Part shown: in pieces, positions 8,590-16,938 of the stretch | Layout of the letters: each line of letters opens with the position of its first letter | How positions within the stretch are numbered: the stretch's first letter is position 1 | Made by a program: the position numbers and the translations under genes | The notes under the pieces: generated by a model | The model's input: the letters and a program-made list of their open reading frames with translations, nothing else | Told to the model about the DNA's origin: nothing | Database searches by the model: none | Assembly: GCA_028285465.1 (NCBI GenBank) | Contig: JANQPD010000008.1 | Location: 1-38,275 of the forward strand | Direction of reading: 5' to 3' | Length of the DNA stretch: 38,275 bases | Origin: Owenweeksia sp. | GTDB taxonomy: Bacteria > Bacteroidota > Bacteroidia > Flavobacteriales > Schleiferiaceae

Positions 8590-10340
8590 GGTGAAAACGG
8601 GTTTGGAGGGGGTTGCGGGCTGCCCAATAGTTCGCGCACCATTTGAAAGGGCTTTGTATAGTTCAGTTGCTGGTAATCTACCTCTTTATAAGGAGGCCAG
8701 AAAAAGCGGTTAATGGCCATAGCCAGCTTATGGGTAGGCAATCCCTGGTGTTTGTGCAATTTTTCAGCCAGGGAGAGCGCACAATAGCGATCGATCAGGA
8801 CCTGGTTTTGTGGGATGCGCTTGAGGTAAACAGAGCTGTTTAGGTCTGCATACACCAGGCAGTACGCTTTGTGGCGCATCATATAGCGGTGAAAAGGGGC
8901 CAGCTCCACTTTGTTGACCATGCTTACATAGGTAAAACGATCGAGACTATCCAGAAGGGAGAAGAATTCAAGGCCGCTTCCCGTGATGCGGCCGGGCTCC
9001 ACATAAGCGAGCTGTACATTTTCTATGAAACGGGGTTCAAAGATGTCGAGGTCGCGCAGGTCGATATAGGTTTTAAAGCCCTCTATGCGCCACAACATAT
9101 AAGAAGAGGCAAAATAGTCTACAAAGCCATTCCCGCTTACGTTGTTTTCGGCAAGAAAAGCAGCCGCCCCAATGGGGTTCCGGTTCGGATCAACACGCAG
9201 CCCGTATTTTTCACGGGGGAGAAAACGCGCGTAAAAACGACCGGAGCCTACCGAAAGGTAAATGCCTATGGCCAGGGCAGCCGTAGCCCAGGTCATGAAT
9301 TTTCCGTTGCTCTTTCCGGCCAGCAGGTGGGCGGAAAGTGGAAAGGCGGCAAAGAGCGCAAAGGGAATATTGCGGTAAGCGCTAAACCCCAGGTAGAGCA
9401 GTGCGAGTACCACCAGTACATAGCCCATTCCCAGGCGAAAAAAAACGGCTCTTTGCTTTTTGTAAAGCCTGTAGAGGCCCAATAGGGCTGATGCTACAAA
9501 GGCAAGCTGCAGATAGCCTGCCAGTTGCCAGTATTCTTTGCTCTTAAAGTCAAAGAGTTCGGTAGTAAATTTATTGCTGCCCAGTTGGCTATAGATCTCA
9601 ACCGGGTGCAGGATCATTTGCACGCCAGAAGGGTGTATGGCTGTGCTCAGCACAGCCAAAAGGGAAACCACGGCTATGGTGCGCAGCTCTTTAACGGTAT
9701 ATCGCCGGTGTTGCTTAAAAACAAAATGTTGAAAAAAGAGACCTGTGTTAAAGAGCAGGAGCAACACCATGCCCACCCCGTATCCTTCGTGCATATTGGT
9801 CCAGCCCAATTGCAGCGGGATAAAGAGGTAAAGCAAGCGGGTGCTGGGCTTTGCCGACAGGCGGAGAAAGAGGTAGAGAAAAATACAGGTATAGAGGTGG
9901 CTCATCATTTCGGGCCTTCCGTTGAGGCGAAAGGCCCACCCGCAATACAATAGGAGCAGGCAAAACAGGGCAGCTTGCCGGCCGGCCCCGGGGGGAAGTT
10001 TTGCCAAAGTGTTGAACTGCCTGAGGCTGGCCAGGAGGACCCCCAAAACGGCCAGGGAAACCAGGATCTGTAGCAGCAGGACCAACTCGGGCGAAAAGAG
10101 CTGGCTTAGCCCGGCCATAAGCACTTCCGTAAGCCATTTCACATTGATCCACTCCGTACCGGCATAGGTGTACGAAAAAACATCTGTTTTGGGTACCGCG
10201 CCTTTTTCCAGGATGTAGGCCCCTGTTCTTATCTGCCACCACACATCGGGCTCTCCCATATGGCGTATGCAAAAAAGTATGGCTACCAGCACTAGCAGTA
10301 CGGTGTTTATCCGGGCCAAAAGGGAAGGTATACGGCGCAT
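8586..10340 (-). CDS. multi-span membrane protein, GT-C related
   Basis: The 584-residue protein has a first span at about 12-25, then a periplasmic loop with EPDVWWQIRTGAYILEKG (29-46) and TDVFSYTYAGTEWINVKW (51-68). That loop pattern recurs in a large group of uncharacterised GT-C-like membrane proteins. Roughly ten further spans follow, and a soluble C-terminal region of about 180 residues. It is likely a polyprenyl-phosphate sugar dependent glycosyltransferase or relative, but no activity can be assigned. It is the first gene after a good promoter (10370-10398) and is coupled to the ArnT-like gene downstream. Confidence 0.75.
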   Translation of the reverse strand: MRRIPSLLARINTVLLVLVAILFCIRHMGEPDVWWQIRTGAYILEKGAVPKTDVFSYTYAGTEWINVKWLTEVLMAGLSQLFSPELVLLLQILVSLAVLGVLLASLRQFNTLAKLPPGAGRQAALFCLLLLYCGWAFRLNGRPEMMSHLYTCIFLYLFLRLSAKPSTRLLYLFIPLQLGWTNMHEGYGVGMVLLLLFNTGLFFQHFVFKQHRRYTVKELRTIAVVSLLAVLSTAIHPSGVQMILHPVEIYSQLGSNKFTTELFDFKSKEYWQLAGYLQLAFVASALLGLYRLYKKQRAVFFRLGMGYVLVVLALLYLGFSAYRNIPFALFAAFPLSAHLLAGKSNGKFMTWATAALAIGIYLSVGSGRFYARFLPREKYGLRVDPNRNPIGAAAFLAENNVSGNGFVDYFASSYMLWRIEGFKTYIDLRDLDIFEPRFIENVQLAYVEPGRITGSGLEFFSLLDSLDRFTYVSMVNKVELAPFHRYMMRHKAYCLVYADLNSSVYLKRIPQNQVLIDRYCALSLAEKLHKHQGLPTHKLAMAINRFFWPPYKEVDYQQLNYTKPFQMVRELLGSPQPPPNPFSP

Positions 10341-10369
10341 GCGCGGTTTAGGGATTGCGTTTGTACGAC

Positions 10370-10398
10370 CAAAGTAAGGCTTTAGGAGGGATGCGCAA
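10370..10398 (-). promoter_or_regulatory. promoter for the GT-C membrane protein operon
   Basis: On the minus strand TTG (10398-10396) is followed after 18 bases by TTACTTTG (10377-10370), one mismatch from TAnnTTTG. The spacing is that of Bacteroidota promoters, and the start codon is 29 bases downstream. Confidence 0.6.
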
Positions 10399-10674
10399 GT
10401 ATACCGTTAACCGTCTTTGCTCATAGGATACTTAGACCCCCGTTCATAATCTACCGTAAAGCTTCTGCGTAGTGGGTTGGTTAGTGTTTTAAGCTTATTG
10501 TTTTTTCGCAGGCGGACATTAGGTTACGGTAAGATCACCATCCCGGTCGGTGTCCGCATTTCTGCAGGATACGCTTTACCCCATCGGGCACGACACCATA
10601 GCACACACCATTTTTTATTAACCTAGGAAAGCTTTTGGGATCTTACACCATTTCAGTATCCAAAGAATAGCACC

Positions 10675-10682
10675 TACCTTTA
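10675..10682 (+). promoter_or_regulatory. candidate -7 element for cinA
   Basis: TACCTTTA has one mismatch from TAnnTTTG and lies 23 bases before the cinA ATG. No TTG is found at the expected -33 distance, so the call is tentative. Confidence 0.35.
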
Positions 10683-10705
10683 CCCCTGATTATAGCTAAA
10701 CAAGC

Positions 10706-11950
10706 ATGCAGGCCGAAATTATTGCCATTGGCGATGAAATACTGATCGGGCAAACCATAGACACCAATTCCAGTTTTATAGCCGCACAACTCAATGCACA
10801 GGGCATTGAAGTAAAGCAAAAGCGCGTGGTATCCGATGACAGGGAAAGCATCCTGGAGGCATTGGAGCGGGTCCACCCTCAGAGCCGGTTGGTATTTATG
10901 ACCGGGGGCCTGGGGCCAACCAAAGACGACATTACCAAACAGACCTTGAATGAGTACTTCGAAGGGGAACTGCTGTACCGGCCCGAAGTATTTACCCACA
11001 TAACGGCACTCTTCAAATCGCTAAACCGGGTGCCTTCCGCACTGAACAAGAGCCAGGCTTACCTGCCCAGTGTTTGCACACCAATACCCAATGCCTTAGG
11101 CACCGCTTCAGGGATGCGTTTTGAACGAAAAGGGGTATATTATTTTTCCTTGCCTGGCGTGCCTTATGAAACCGAACGCCTGGTGGAAAAGGAGATCATT
11201 CCCTGGATAAACCATACCCTGCAGAAGGGCACTGTAGTACACAAAACGACCTTGACGCAAGGGGTGCCCGAAAGTGAATTGGCAGAATTGCTTACCGAAT
11301 GGGAAAACAATTTGCCGGAGTGGTTGCACCTGGCTTACCTGCCTTCAGCCGGCATGGTGAAATTGCGCTTGTCCTCTTACGACCAGCCACCGGCACTTGC
11401 ACAAAAACAGATCGAGGAAGAATTTGCGAAACTACCTTCAATCTTAGGAGATATTCTCTTTGGAGAAGACGCCAACACCCTGCAGGAAGTCATCGGGTGG
11501 GAGCTCGGCAAAAGGAATATGACTGTAAGCACGGCCGAAAGCTGTACCGGAGGCTACATAGGCCACTTGATCACTTCTGTTTCGGGGAGCTCCACCTATT
11601 ATATGGGTAGCGTGGTAAGCTATTCTAACGAGGCAAAGCGGGATCTTTTGGGGGTAAACGGGCAGCTCATTGCAACCCATGGGGCAGTATCGGAAGAGGT
11701 GGTGCGGGCCATGGCGGAAGGAGCCCGGCAAAAACTCCGTACGGATTTTGCCCTGGCCACAAGCGGTGTGGCGGGTCCTACGGGCGGAACGGCACAAAAA
11801 CCGGTGGGCACCGTATGGATTGCTATTGCCGGGCCGGACTTTGTAAAGGCGCGCAAATTCAGTTTCGGGAGGAACAGGGAGCGCAATATCCGGAAGTCTG
11901 CTTTAATGGCCCTGGACTGGCTGAGAAAGGAGGTGCAAAAAATAAAGTAG
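10706..11950 (+). CDS. cinA: CinA-like protein, nicotinamide-nucleotide amidohydrolase
   Basis: The 414-residue protein has both CinA domains. The N-terminal molybdopterin-binding-like domain starts AEIIAIGDEILIGQTIDTNS (3-22) with MTGGLGPTKDD further on; this half is a pyrophosphatase-type (COG1058) domain. The C-terminal amidohydrolase domain has STAESCTGGYIGHLI, GSVVSYSN, GAVSEEV and TSGVAGPTGG. The family deamidates nicotinamide mononucleotide in pyridine nucleotide salvage. Length is normal for the two-domain form. It stands alone, 66 bases before the ribosomal protein genes, which have their own promoter. Confidence 0.95.
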   Translation: MQAEIIAIGDEILIGQTIDTNSSFIAAQLNAQGIEVKQKRVVSDDRESILEALERVHPQSRLVFMTGGLGPTKDDITKQTLNEYFEGELLYRPEVFTHITALFKSLNRVPSALNKSQAYLPSVCTPIPNALGTASGMRFERKGVYYFSLPGVPYETERLVEKEIIPWINHTLQKGTVVHKTTLTQGVPESELAELLTEWENNLPEWLHLAYLPSAGMVKLRLSSYDQPPALAQKQIEEEFAKLPSILGDILFGEDANTLQEVIGWELGKRNMTVSTAESCTGGYIGHLITSVSGSSTYYMGSVVSYSNEAKRDLLGVNGQLIATHGAVSEEVVRAMAEGARQKLRTDFALATSGVAGPTGGTAQKPVGTVWIAIAGPDFVKARKFSFGRNRERNIRKSALMALDWLRKEVQKIK

Positions 11951-11955
11951 CGGTA

Positions 11956-11986
11956 TTGCGGAGCTTAAAAAGATTCTATACTTTTG
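11956..11986 (+). promoter_or_regulatory. promoter for rpmB-rpmG-DUF4295
   Basis: TTG (11956-11958), a 20-base spacer and TACTTTTG (11979-11986), an exact TAnnTTTG match. The start site would fall near 11993, leaving a leader of about 25 bases before L28. Confidence 0.65.
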
Positions 11987-12016
11987 CAAACCAATTTTTT
12001 TAACGAGTAGAGCACT

Positions 12017-12256
12017 ATGTCAAGAGTTTGTGAATTAACGGGAAAAAAGGCGATTACAGGCAATAACGTTTCTTTCTCCAACAAGAAGAACAAAAGAAAA
12101 TTCAACGTAAACCTTACTAAAAAGCGTTTCTACTTGCCCGAAGAAGACCGTTGGATTACTTTAAAAGTATCTACTTCGGCAATTAAAAACATTAACAAGA
12201 AAGGGATCAACGCGGTTTTAAAAGAAGCCCGCGAAAAAGGATTTCTTACTAAATAA
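12017..12256 (+). CDS. rpmB: 50S ribosomal protein L28
   Basis: The 79-residue basic protein begins SRVCELTGKKAITGNNVSFS, the L28 signature, followed by the Lys-rich NKKNKRKFNVNL and the conserved RWITLKVSTSAIKNI. It binds 23S rRNA in the large subunit. It is first in a compact operon with L33 and a DUF4295 protein, an order typical of Bacteroidota, and has a consensus promoter upstream at 11956-11986. Confidence 0.98.
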   Translation: MSRVCELTGKKAITGNNVSFSNKKNKRKFNVNLTKKRFYLPEEDRWITLKVSTSAIKNINKKGINAVLKEAREKGFLTK

Positions 12257-12275
12257 CGGATAATTAAGGGAAGCA

Positions 12276-12458
12276 ATGGCCAAGAAAGGAAACAGAGTAC
12301 AGGTGATAATGGAGTGCACAGAGCACAAAGAGAGTGGTATGCCTGGTACTTCACGTTACATTACCACTAAAAACAAAAAGAACTCACCCGACCGTTTGGA
12401 GTTGAAAAAGTACAACCCCGTGTTAAAACGGAAGACTGTACACAAAGAGATTAAGTAA
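12276..12458 (+). CDS. rpmG: 50S ribosomal protein L33, zinc-free form
   Basis: The 60-residue protein reads [18 protein letters not shown] and ends in the conserved [18 protein letters not shown]. Only one Cys remains (residue 14), so the two CxxC pairs that hold zinc in the C-plus form are absent; this is the C-minus type. It lies 19 bases after rpmB and 20 before the DUF4295 gene. Confidence 0.97.
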   Translation: MAKKGNRVQVIMECTEHKESGMPGTSRYITTKNKKNSPDRLELKKYNPVLKRKTVHKEIK

Positions 12459-12478
12459 TTCCTTAATACCATTAAGAC

Positions 12479-12628
12479 ATGGCAAAGAAAGTAGTAGCAA
12501 CACTAAAAAAAGGCGATTCTGCCTCTTTCACCAAAGTAGTTAAAATGGTGAAAAGCGATAAAACAGGCGCCTATACTTTTGAAGAGAAGATCGTGAACAA
12601 GGATGCAGCGAACGATTTCTTTAAATAA
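12479..12628 (+). CDS. DUF4295 family small basic protein
   Basis: This 49-residue ORF begins MAKKVVATLKKGDS and ends AANDFFK, then TAA at 12626-12628. It is short, rich in Lys, and follows rpmG as DUF4295 genes do across Bacteroidota. That link to L28 and L33 suggests a ribosome-associated role, but no function is established. A strong terminator 24 bases downstream closes the operon. Confidence 0.9.
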   Translation: MAKKVVATLKKGDSASFTKVVKMVKSDKTGAYTFEEKIVNKDAANDFFK

Positions 12629-12652
12629 GTAACCCGTATTTTGACGTATAGC

Positions 12653-12685
12653 AAAAGCGGCATTCGTGAGGATGCCGCTTTTTTT
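12653..12685 (+). terminator. intrinsic terminator after the L28-L33-DUF4295 operon
   Basis: An 11-bp perfect stem, AAAAGCGGCAT (12653-12663) with ATGCCGCTTTT (12672-12682), has an 8-base loop and a run of seven T (12679-12685). Confidence 0.9.
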
Positions 12686-12776
12686 ATTCCTCACGCAAAT
12701 CAGCTTTAGCACGTTTGTTGTAAGGACATATGTGCAGTAAGATTTAGGATATTTGCAGTTTTAAAAACCATAGCAA

Positions 12777-13730
12777 ATGAGTTTTTTTAAAAACCTGTTT
12801 TCGAAAGAAAAGAAAGAACAGCTGGATCAGGGGCTGGAAAAGACCAAGGAGAGCGTTTTTTCGAAACTTGGCCGTGCTGTAGCCGGCAAAAGTAAGGTGG
12901 ATGAGGAAGTGCTGGACAAGCTGGAGGAAGTGCTCATTACTTCTGATGTAGGCGTAAGCACCACCCTTAAGATCATCGAGCGGATCGAGGCCCGTGTGGC
13001 AAAAGACAAATACTTAGGCACAAATGAGTTAAATAGCATACTTAAAGAAGAGATTGCCGGTTTGCTGGCGGAACGGGAAGGAGACGAAAGGGAAGCATTT
13101 TCTCTTCCCGTGGATAAGAAGCCCTATGTGATCATGGTGGTTGGGGTGAATGGGGTAGGCAAAACCACCACCATTGGTAAGCTGGCACATCAGTTCAAGG
13201 AAAACGGCAAAAGTGTGGTTCTGGGTGCTGCGGATACATTCCGGGCAGCGGCGGTAGATCAACTTACCGTTTGGAGCGAGCGGGTTAACGTGCCTATAGT
13301 AAAACAAGCTATGGGAAGCGACCCCGCCTCTGTAGCTTATGACACCCTGCAATCGGCCATTGCCCAGGAAGCAGATGTGGTGTTGATCGACACGGCCGGC
13401 CGCCTGCACAATAAGGTAAACCTGATGAACGAGTTGGGCAAAGTGAAAAGGGTAATGCAAAAGTTGATACCGGATGCCCCTCACGATGTAATGTTGGTAC
13501 TCGATGCCTCTACCGGGCAAAATGCTATTGAGCAAGCCAAGGCATTTACCAAAGCAACCGAAGTAACCTCATTGGCCCTGACCAAACTTGACGGTACCGC
13601 TAAAGGTGGTGTGGTTATTGGCGTGTCTGATGAGTTTAACATTCCCGTACGCTACATCGGGGTAGGGGAAGGCATTCATGACTTACAGCCTTTTAACCGG
13701 GTAGCGTTCGTGGAAAGCCTCTTTGGCTAA
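12777..13730 (+). CDS. ftsY: signal recognition particle receptor FtsY
   Basis: The 317-residue SRP GTPase has an N domain (about 20-100), G1 GVNGVGKTT (123-131), the insertion-box motif DTFRAAAVDQL (153-163), DTAGR (205-209) and TKLDG (269-273), and ends with the GEGIHDLQPF motif. FtsY docks SRP-ribosome complexes at the membrane for co-translational insertion. It lacks the long acidic A domain of the E. coli protein and begins with a short amphipathic MSFFKNLFSKEKK, as in other Bacteroidota. GATATTTG at 12748-12755 is a weak -7 candidate. Confidence 0.98.
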   Translation: MSFFKNLFSKEKKEQLDQGLEKTKESVFSKLGRAVAGKSKVDEEVLDKLEEVLITSDVGVSTTLKIIERIEARVAKDKYLGTNELNSILKEEIAGLLAEREGDEREAFSLPVDKKPYVIMVVGVNGVGKTTTIGKLAHQFKENGKSVVLGAADTFRAAAVDQLTVWSERVNVPIVKQAMGSDPASVAYDTLQSAIAQEADVVLIDTAGRLHNKVNLMNELGKVKRVMQKLIPDAPHDVMLVLDASTGQNAIEQAKAFTKATEVTSLALTKLDGTAKGGVVIGVSDEFNIPVRYIGVGEGIHDLQPFNRVAFVESLFG

Positions 13731-13743
13731 AGTCGTTGACCTT

Positions 13744-14919
13744 ATGAAACACGGTTTGTTCATTTTTCTTCTGTTGTTGGGTATAGGTGGTAAGGCGCAG
13801 GACGAGTTGCTGCGAAAATTAACCAGTGAGGTGCCTGATTGCGAGCTACTGGATCAAAACGCTATGCAGCTGATCCCCAGCTACGTTGAAGAAGGTAAAA
13901 TGGATAGTGCCCTGGCTGCCTATGCATATTGGGATAAGCATTGCCCTAATTACTATGTGTTGAGCTTCAGACTTTTGCTGGCCATTAAGTACGATTCTTT
14001 GGCCTCTTTAAACGATCTTTTGCAAGACCTTGAGTTTATAGACTGGTATGCCGGGCGGCATTTCCTGGACGGACGCCCTTTCGATAAGCCAGAAACGCGT
14101 TACACTGAACCGGACCTACCCTGGTACGAACGTCAAATGAGCCCGGCCGAAAGAACGTATTGGAACTTTATAAGGGGGCAAGCAGAAATGGAAAGCCGGA
14201 GGCTTAATAAAGGGGCATGGCCCTATTTAATGGCCAGGTTTCTGGCCCATGACGAACAACCTCTTTTTGAGGCCTTAGAAAAGGAACAAATACAAGTGCC
14301 GGTTACTATGCACCGGAATTATAAGGATATGGAACGGGAGGAGATGAACAAGCCCCGGGCAGAAGCAGGTGTTTATGGGGTGGCTTGGCTGCCTCAAGGA
14401 AACCTGGCTACTTTGGGGATACATCCAGGTGCGGGGCTGCGGGTGGGCTTTTCAAAAAACCTTTGGCGCGCTATGCTCAACCTGAATTTTAACTTTTTGC
14501 GCAGTGCCAATGCGTATCGTGTACTGCAGGCAGATACACCTTTTACCACTTCGTACTTTTTAGGCTCGTACGTGGGTGGGGAGTTTGGAAGAGTGTTGTA
14601 CTATTCCCAAAAACATGAATGGGCGGCCCATGTCGGAGTGGCTTATCACGGTATTCAGGCCACTGAAAATACCGCTCCGGAAGAAGAAGCCAGTAATGCC
14701 ATACACCTCAACAGCCTCGACCTGAATGCAGGCCTGGAGTATCGCTACTATTACAGCAAAACCTCTTTTTTTGGTCTGGGAGCCGTTTATCATTACAATA
14801 CTTTTTCCAACGAGATTGACAACAGCTTAGATGGAAATTCCATAAGCCTGAGGTTGATCTGGGGCTTTTCCAGTGGAACCTCATCTTATACAGGGAGTAA
14901 TAATTTTGGACTTAGATAA
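13744..14919 (+). CDS. secreted protein with probable C-terminal outer membrane beta-barrel
   Basis: The 391-residue protein starts with a signal peptide (KHGLFIFLLLLGIGGKAQ, cleavage near residue 19). Residues about 20-200 look helical and TPR-like (DSALAAYAYWDKHC). The second half has alternating polar/aromatic strands such as AGLRVGFSKNLWRAMLNLNF, AHVGVAYHGIQ and GLEYRYYYSKTSFFGLGAVYHY, which fit a small barrel. A start at 13723 would overlap the ftsY stop; the ATG at 13744 puts the signal peptide at the N-terminus. It lies between ftsY and rimO with 7-13 base gaps, so it is probably co-transcribed with them. I do not recognise the family. Confidence 0.7.
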   Translation: MKHGLFIFLLLLGIGGKAQDELLRKLTSEVPDCELLDQNAMQLIPSYVEEGKMDSALAAYAYWDKHCPNYYVLSFRLLLAIKYDSLASLNDLLQDLEFIDWYAGRHFLDGRPFDKPETRYTEPDLPWYERQMSPAERTYWNFIRGQAEMESRRLNKGAWPYLMARFLAHDEQPLFEALEKEQIQVPVTMHRNYKDMEREEMNKPRAEAGVYGVAWLPQGNLATLGIHPGAGLRVGFSKNLWRAMLNLNFNFLRSANAYRVLQADTPFTTSYFLGSYVGGEFGRVLYYSQKHEWAAHVGVAYHGIQATENTAPEEEASNAIHLNSLDLNAGLEYRYYYSKTSFFGLGAVYHYNTFSNEIDNSLDGNSISLRLIWGFSSGTSSYTGSNNFGLR

Positions 14920-14926
14920 CAGGAGT

Positions 14927-16255
14927 ATGAGGACAAAGCGCATTAAAAAGAATAAGATCAACATCATTACGATGGGGTGTTCTAAGAACATTTATGACAG
15001 TGAGGTTTTGATGGGGCAATTGAAGGCAAACGGAAAGGAAGTAACCCATGAAGCTGCCCCCGAAGAGGAAGGGAATGTGATCGTGATCAATACCTGTGGC
15101 TTTATAGACAATGCCAAGCAGGAGTCCATTGATACGATCCTGGAATATGTAGGCAAAAAAGAAAAAGGAGAAGTAGACAAAGTGTTTGTAACCGGTTGCT
15201 TATCCGAGAGGTATAAACCGGAGCTACAAGCCGAAATTCCTGATGTTGATCAGTATTTCGGCACACGTGAACTGCCCCAACTCCTTAAAGCCCTGCGGGC
15301 AGATTACAAGCGTGAACTTGTGGGGGAACGGCTTACCACCACTCCCCGGCATTATGCTTACCTGAAGATCTCTGAGGGCTGCGACCGTCCGTGTAGTTTT
15401 TGCGCTATTCCCTTAATGCGGGGCGGACACAGGTCGACCCCCATTGAAGAATTGGTTGCGGAAGCAAAAAGTCTTGCAGCAAAGGGGGTGCGGGAACTCA
15501 TACTTATCGCGCAGGACCTCACTTACTATGGCCTGGACCTGTATAAAAAACGGGAATTGGCCCGTTTGCTCCGTGCCTTGGTAAAAGTAGAAGGGATTGA
15601 CTGGATTCGCTTGCATTACCTTTTTCCCACGGGTTTCCCTGAGGAGGTATTGGATGTGATCCGGGAAGAGCCTAAGCTTTGCAACTATATAGACATCCCC
15701 TTACAACACATCAGTGACCCGGTTTTGAAATCCATGCGCAGGGGTACTACCATGCAGAAAACAAACCGCATTCTTCGTTTAATGCGTGAGAAAGTGCCGG
15801 GTATAGCCATCCGTACTACGCTTATCGTTGGGTACCCGGGTGAAACGGAAGAAGACTTTGAGACCCTCAAGCAATGGGTTAAGGACATGCGCTTTGAGCG
15901 TTTGGGTTGCTTTACCTACAGCCACGAAGAAAATACACATGCACACAACCTGGAAGATGATGTGCCTCAAAAGGTGAAGGAAGCCAGGGCTGCGGAGATC
16001 ATGGCTTTACAACAGGAAATATCTGCTGACCTGAACCGGCAAATGGTAGGGAAACGCTATACAGTTATGGTAGACCGGAAAGAAGGCCCTATGTATGTAG
16101 CACGCACACAATACGACTCTCCTGATGTAGACAACGAAGTGCTCATTCAGGCAGAATTTTTGCGTATCGGAGATTTTGCGGAAGTCGAGATCACAGATGC
16201 TACAGACTATGACCTGGTTGGCCGGTTAATTACCGAGCACGCCAGCCTAAGCTAA
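14927..16255 (+). CDS. rimO: ribosomal protein S12 methylthiotransferase RimO
   Basis: The 442-residue radical-SAM enzyme has the N-terminal UPF0004 domain with Cys18, Cys57 and Cys91 for the second Fe-S cluster, the radical-SAM triad C152-x3-C156-x2-C159 in SEGCDRPCSFCAIPLMRG, and a C-terminal TRAM domain. The GCSKN start and the IPLMRGGHRS motif mark RimO rather than MiaB. It methylthiolates the conserved Asp of ribosomal protein S12. I chose the ATG at 14927, behind AGGAG (14921-14925); an ATG at 14873 would run 47 bases into the upstream gene. The stop codon lies inside the left arm of the downstream inverted repeat. Confidence 0.96.
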   Translation: MRTKRIKKNKINIITMGCSKNIYDSEVLMGQLKANGKEVTHEAAPEEEGNVIVINTCGFIDNAKQESIDTILEYVGKKEKGEVDKVFVTGCLSERYKPELQAEIPDVDQYFGTRELPQLLKALRADYKRELVGERLTTTPRHYAYLKISEGCDRPCSFCAIPLMRGGHRSTPIEELVAEAKSLAAKGVRELILIAQDLTYYGLDLYKKRELARLLRALVKVEGIDWIRLHYLFPTGFPEEVLDVIREEPKLCNYIDIPLQHISDPVLKSMRRGTTMQKTNRILRLMREKVPGIAIRTTLIVGYPGETEEDFETLKQWVKDMRFERLGCFTYSHEENTHAHNLEDDVPQKVKEARAAEIMALQQEISADLNRQMVGKRYTVMVDRKEGPMYVARTQYDSPDVDNEVLIQAEFLRIGDFAEVEITDATDYDLVGRLITEHASLS

Positions 16256-16444
16256 CGTGAATAATGTTTAAGAATAAAATAGCAGAATTTTGTCATGTCG
16301 AGTGAATTTTCGGAGAAAATTTGTATTTGTCCCCAACAATGTTGGCGGATCGAGACAGGCAAAATGACTTGTTTTCGATACATCACGCCTGTGGCGTGAC
16401 ACTCAAACTGACAGCATTTTGCTTATCCATTATCCACGTTAAGC
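16251..16444. repeat. REP-like inverted repeat element (two units head to head)
   Basis: The space between two convergent genes is filled by an imperfect palindrome. The ends match: GCTAACGTGAATAATG on the left (16251 on) and GCTTAACGTGGATAATG on the right, read on the minus strand from 16444. Inside are two units in opposite orientation. Unit A (plus, 16292-16326) is GTCATGTCGAGTG, a 7-bp stem AATTTTC/GAAAATT with loop GGA, then TGTAT. Unit B (minus, 16412-16378) is GTCAGTTTGAGTG, a 7-bp stem TCACGCC/GGCGTGA with loop ACA, then TGTAT. A further small hairpin CCAAC-AAT-GTTGG lies between. Both flanking stop codons touch the element ends. It may also stop transcription from both sides. Confidence 0.75.
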
Positions 16445-16938
16445 TAAAGAATGTGCTTTTGATTGAAGGCAGCCATCTTTAACGCGGCCACAGCACATTC
16501 AACGCCTTTGTTGCCATGTTTACCACCCGCACGATCTATGCTTTGTTGCTTGTTGTTGTCGGTTAACACACAAAAGATCACCGGGGTATTGTATGCCATG
16601 TTGAGCTGCATTACTCCTTGTGTAACTCCTTGACACACAAAATCGAAATGACGTGTTTCTCCCTGTATGACCGTACCGATCACGATCAGGGCATCGTACT
16701 TTTCCTGCTGGCAAAGCAGCTTTGCCGCATAGGGCAATTCAAAAGTACCCGGCACATCCACACGCGTGATCTGCGCCTCTGAAGCACCACAGGCCAATAA
16801 GGTTTGCCGCGCTCCGCTATACAGTTTTTCCGTGATTTCTCTATTCCATTCGGCTACTACAAGGCCAAAATGCTTACCGGAGGCGTCCGGTAATTCAGCA
16901 GGATCAAAAGCCGAAAGGTCAGTGCCGGAAGTGGCCAT
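16444..16938 (-). CDS. ribH: 6,7-dimethyl-8-ribityllumazine synthase
   Basis: The 164-residue protein has the lumazine synthase motifs FGLVVAEWN (24-32), PGTFELP (63-69), VIGTVIQGETRHFDFV (86-101) with catalytic His97, and PVIFCVLT followed by GGKHGNKG. It condenses 5-amino-6-ribitylaminouracil with dihydroxybutanone phosphate in riboflavin synthesis, and forms icosahedral or pentameric shells in the cytoplasm. The ATG shares a base with the TAA of the upstream TPR gene (TAATG), so the two are translated together. Confidence 0.97.
   Translation of the reverse strand: MATSGTDLSAFDPAELPDASGKHFGLVVAEWNREITEKLYSGARQTLLACGASEAQITRVDVPGTFELPYAAKLLCQQEKYDALIVIGTVIQGETRHFDFVCQGVTQGVMQLNMAYNTPVIFCVLTDNNKQQSIDRAGGKHGNKGVECAVAALKMAAFNQKHIL

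Larger units (their letters stand above)
10341..10705. other. 365-base non-coding gap between divergent genes
   Basis: No ORF of note lies here. The gap holds a promoter for the minus-strand membrane protein operon (10370-10398) and a candidate -7 element for cinA (10675-10682). Two inverted pairs stand out: TACCGTAA at 10452-10459 with TTACGGTA at 10524-10531, and GCGGACA at 10512-10518 with TGTCCGC at 10551-10557. They could be folded RNA or protein-binding sites; nothing identifies them further. Confidence 0.6.

Noticed and set aside
8871..9485. 204-residue ORF on the plus strand
   Set aside because: It is antisense to the clear 584-residue membrane protein and shows no motif.
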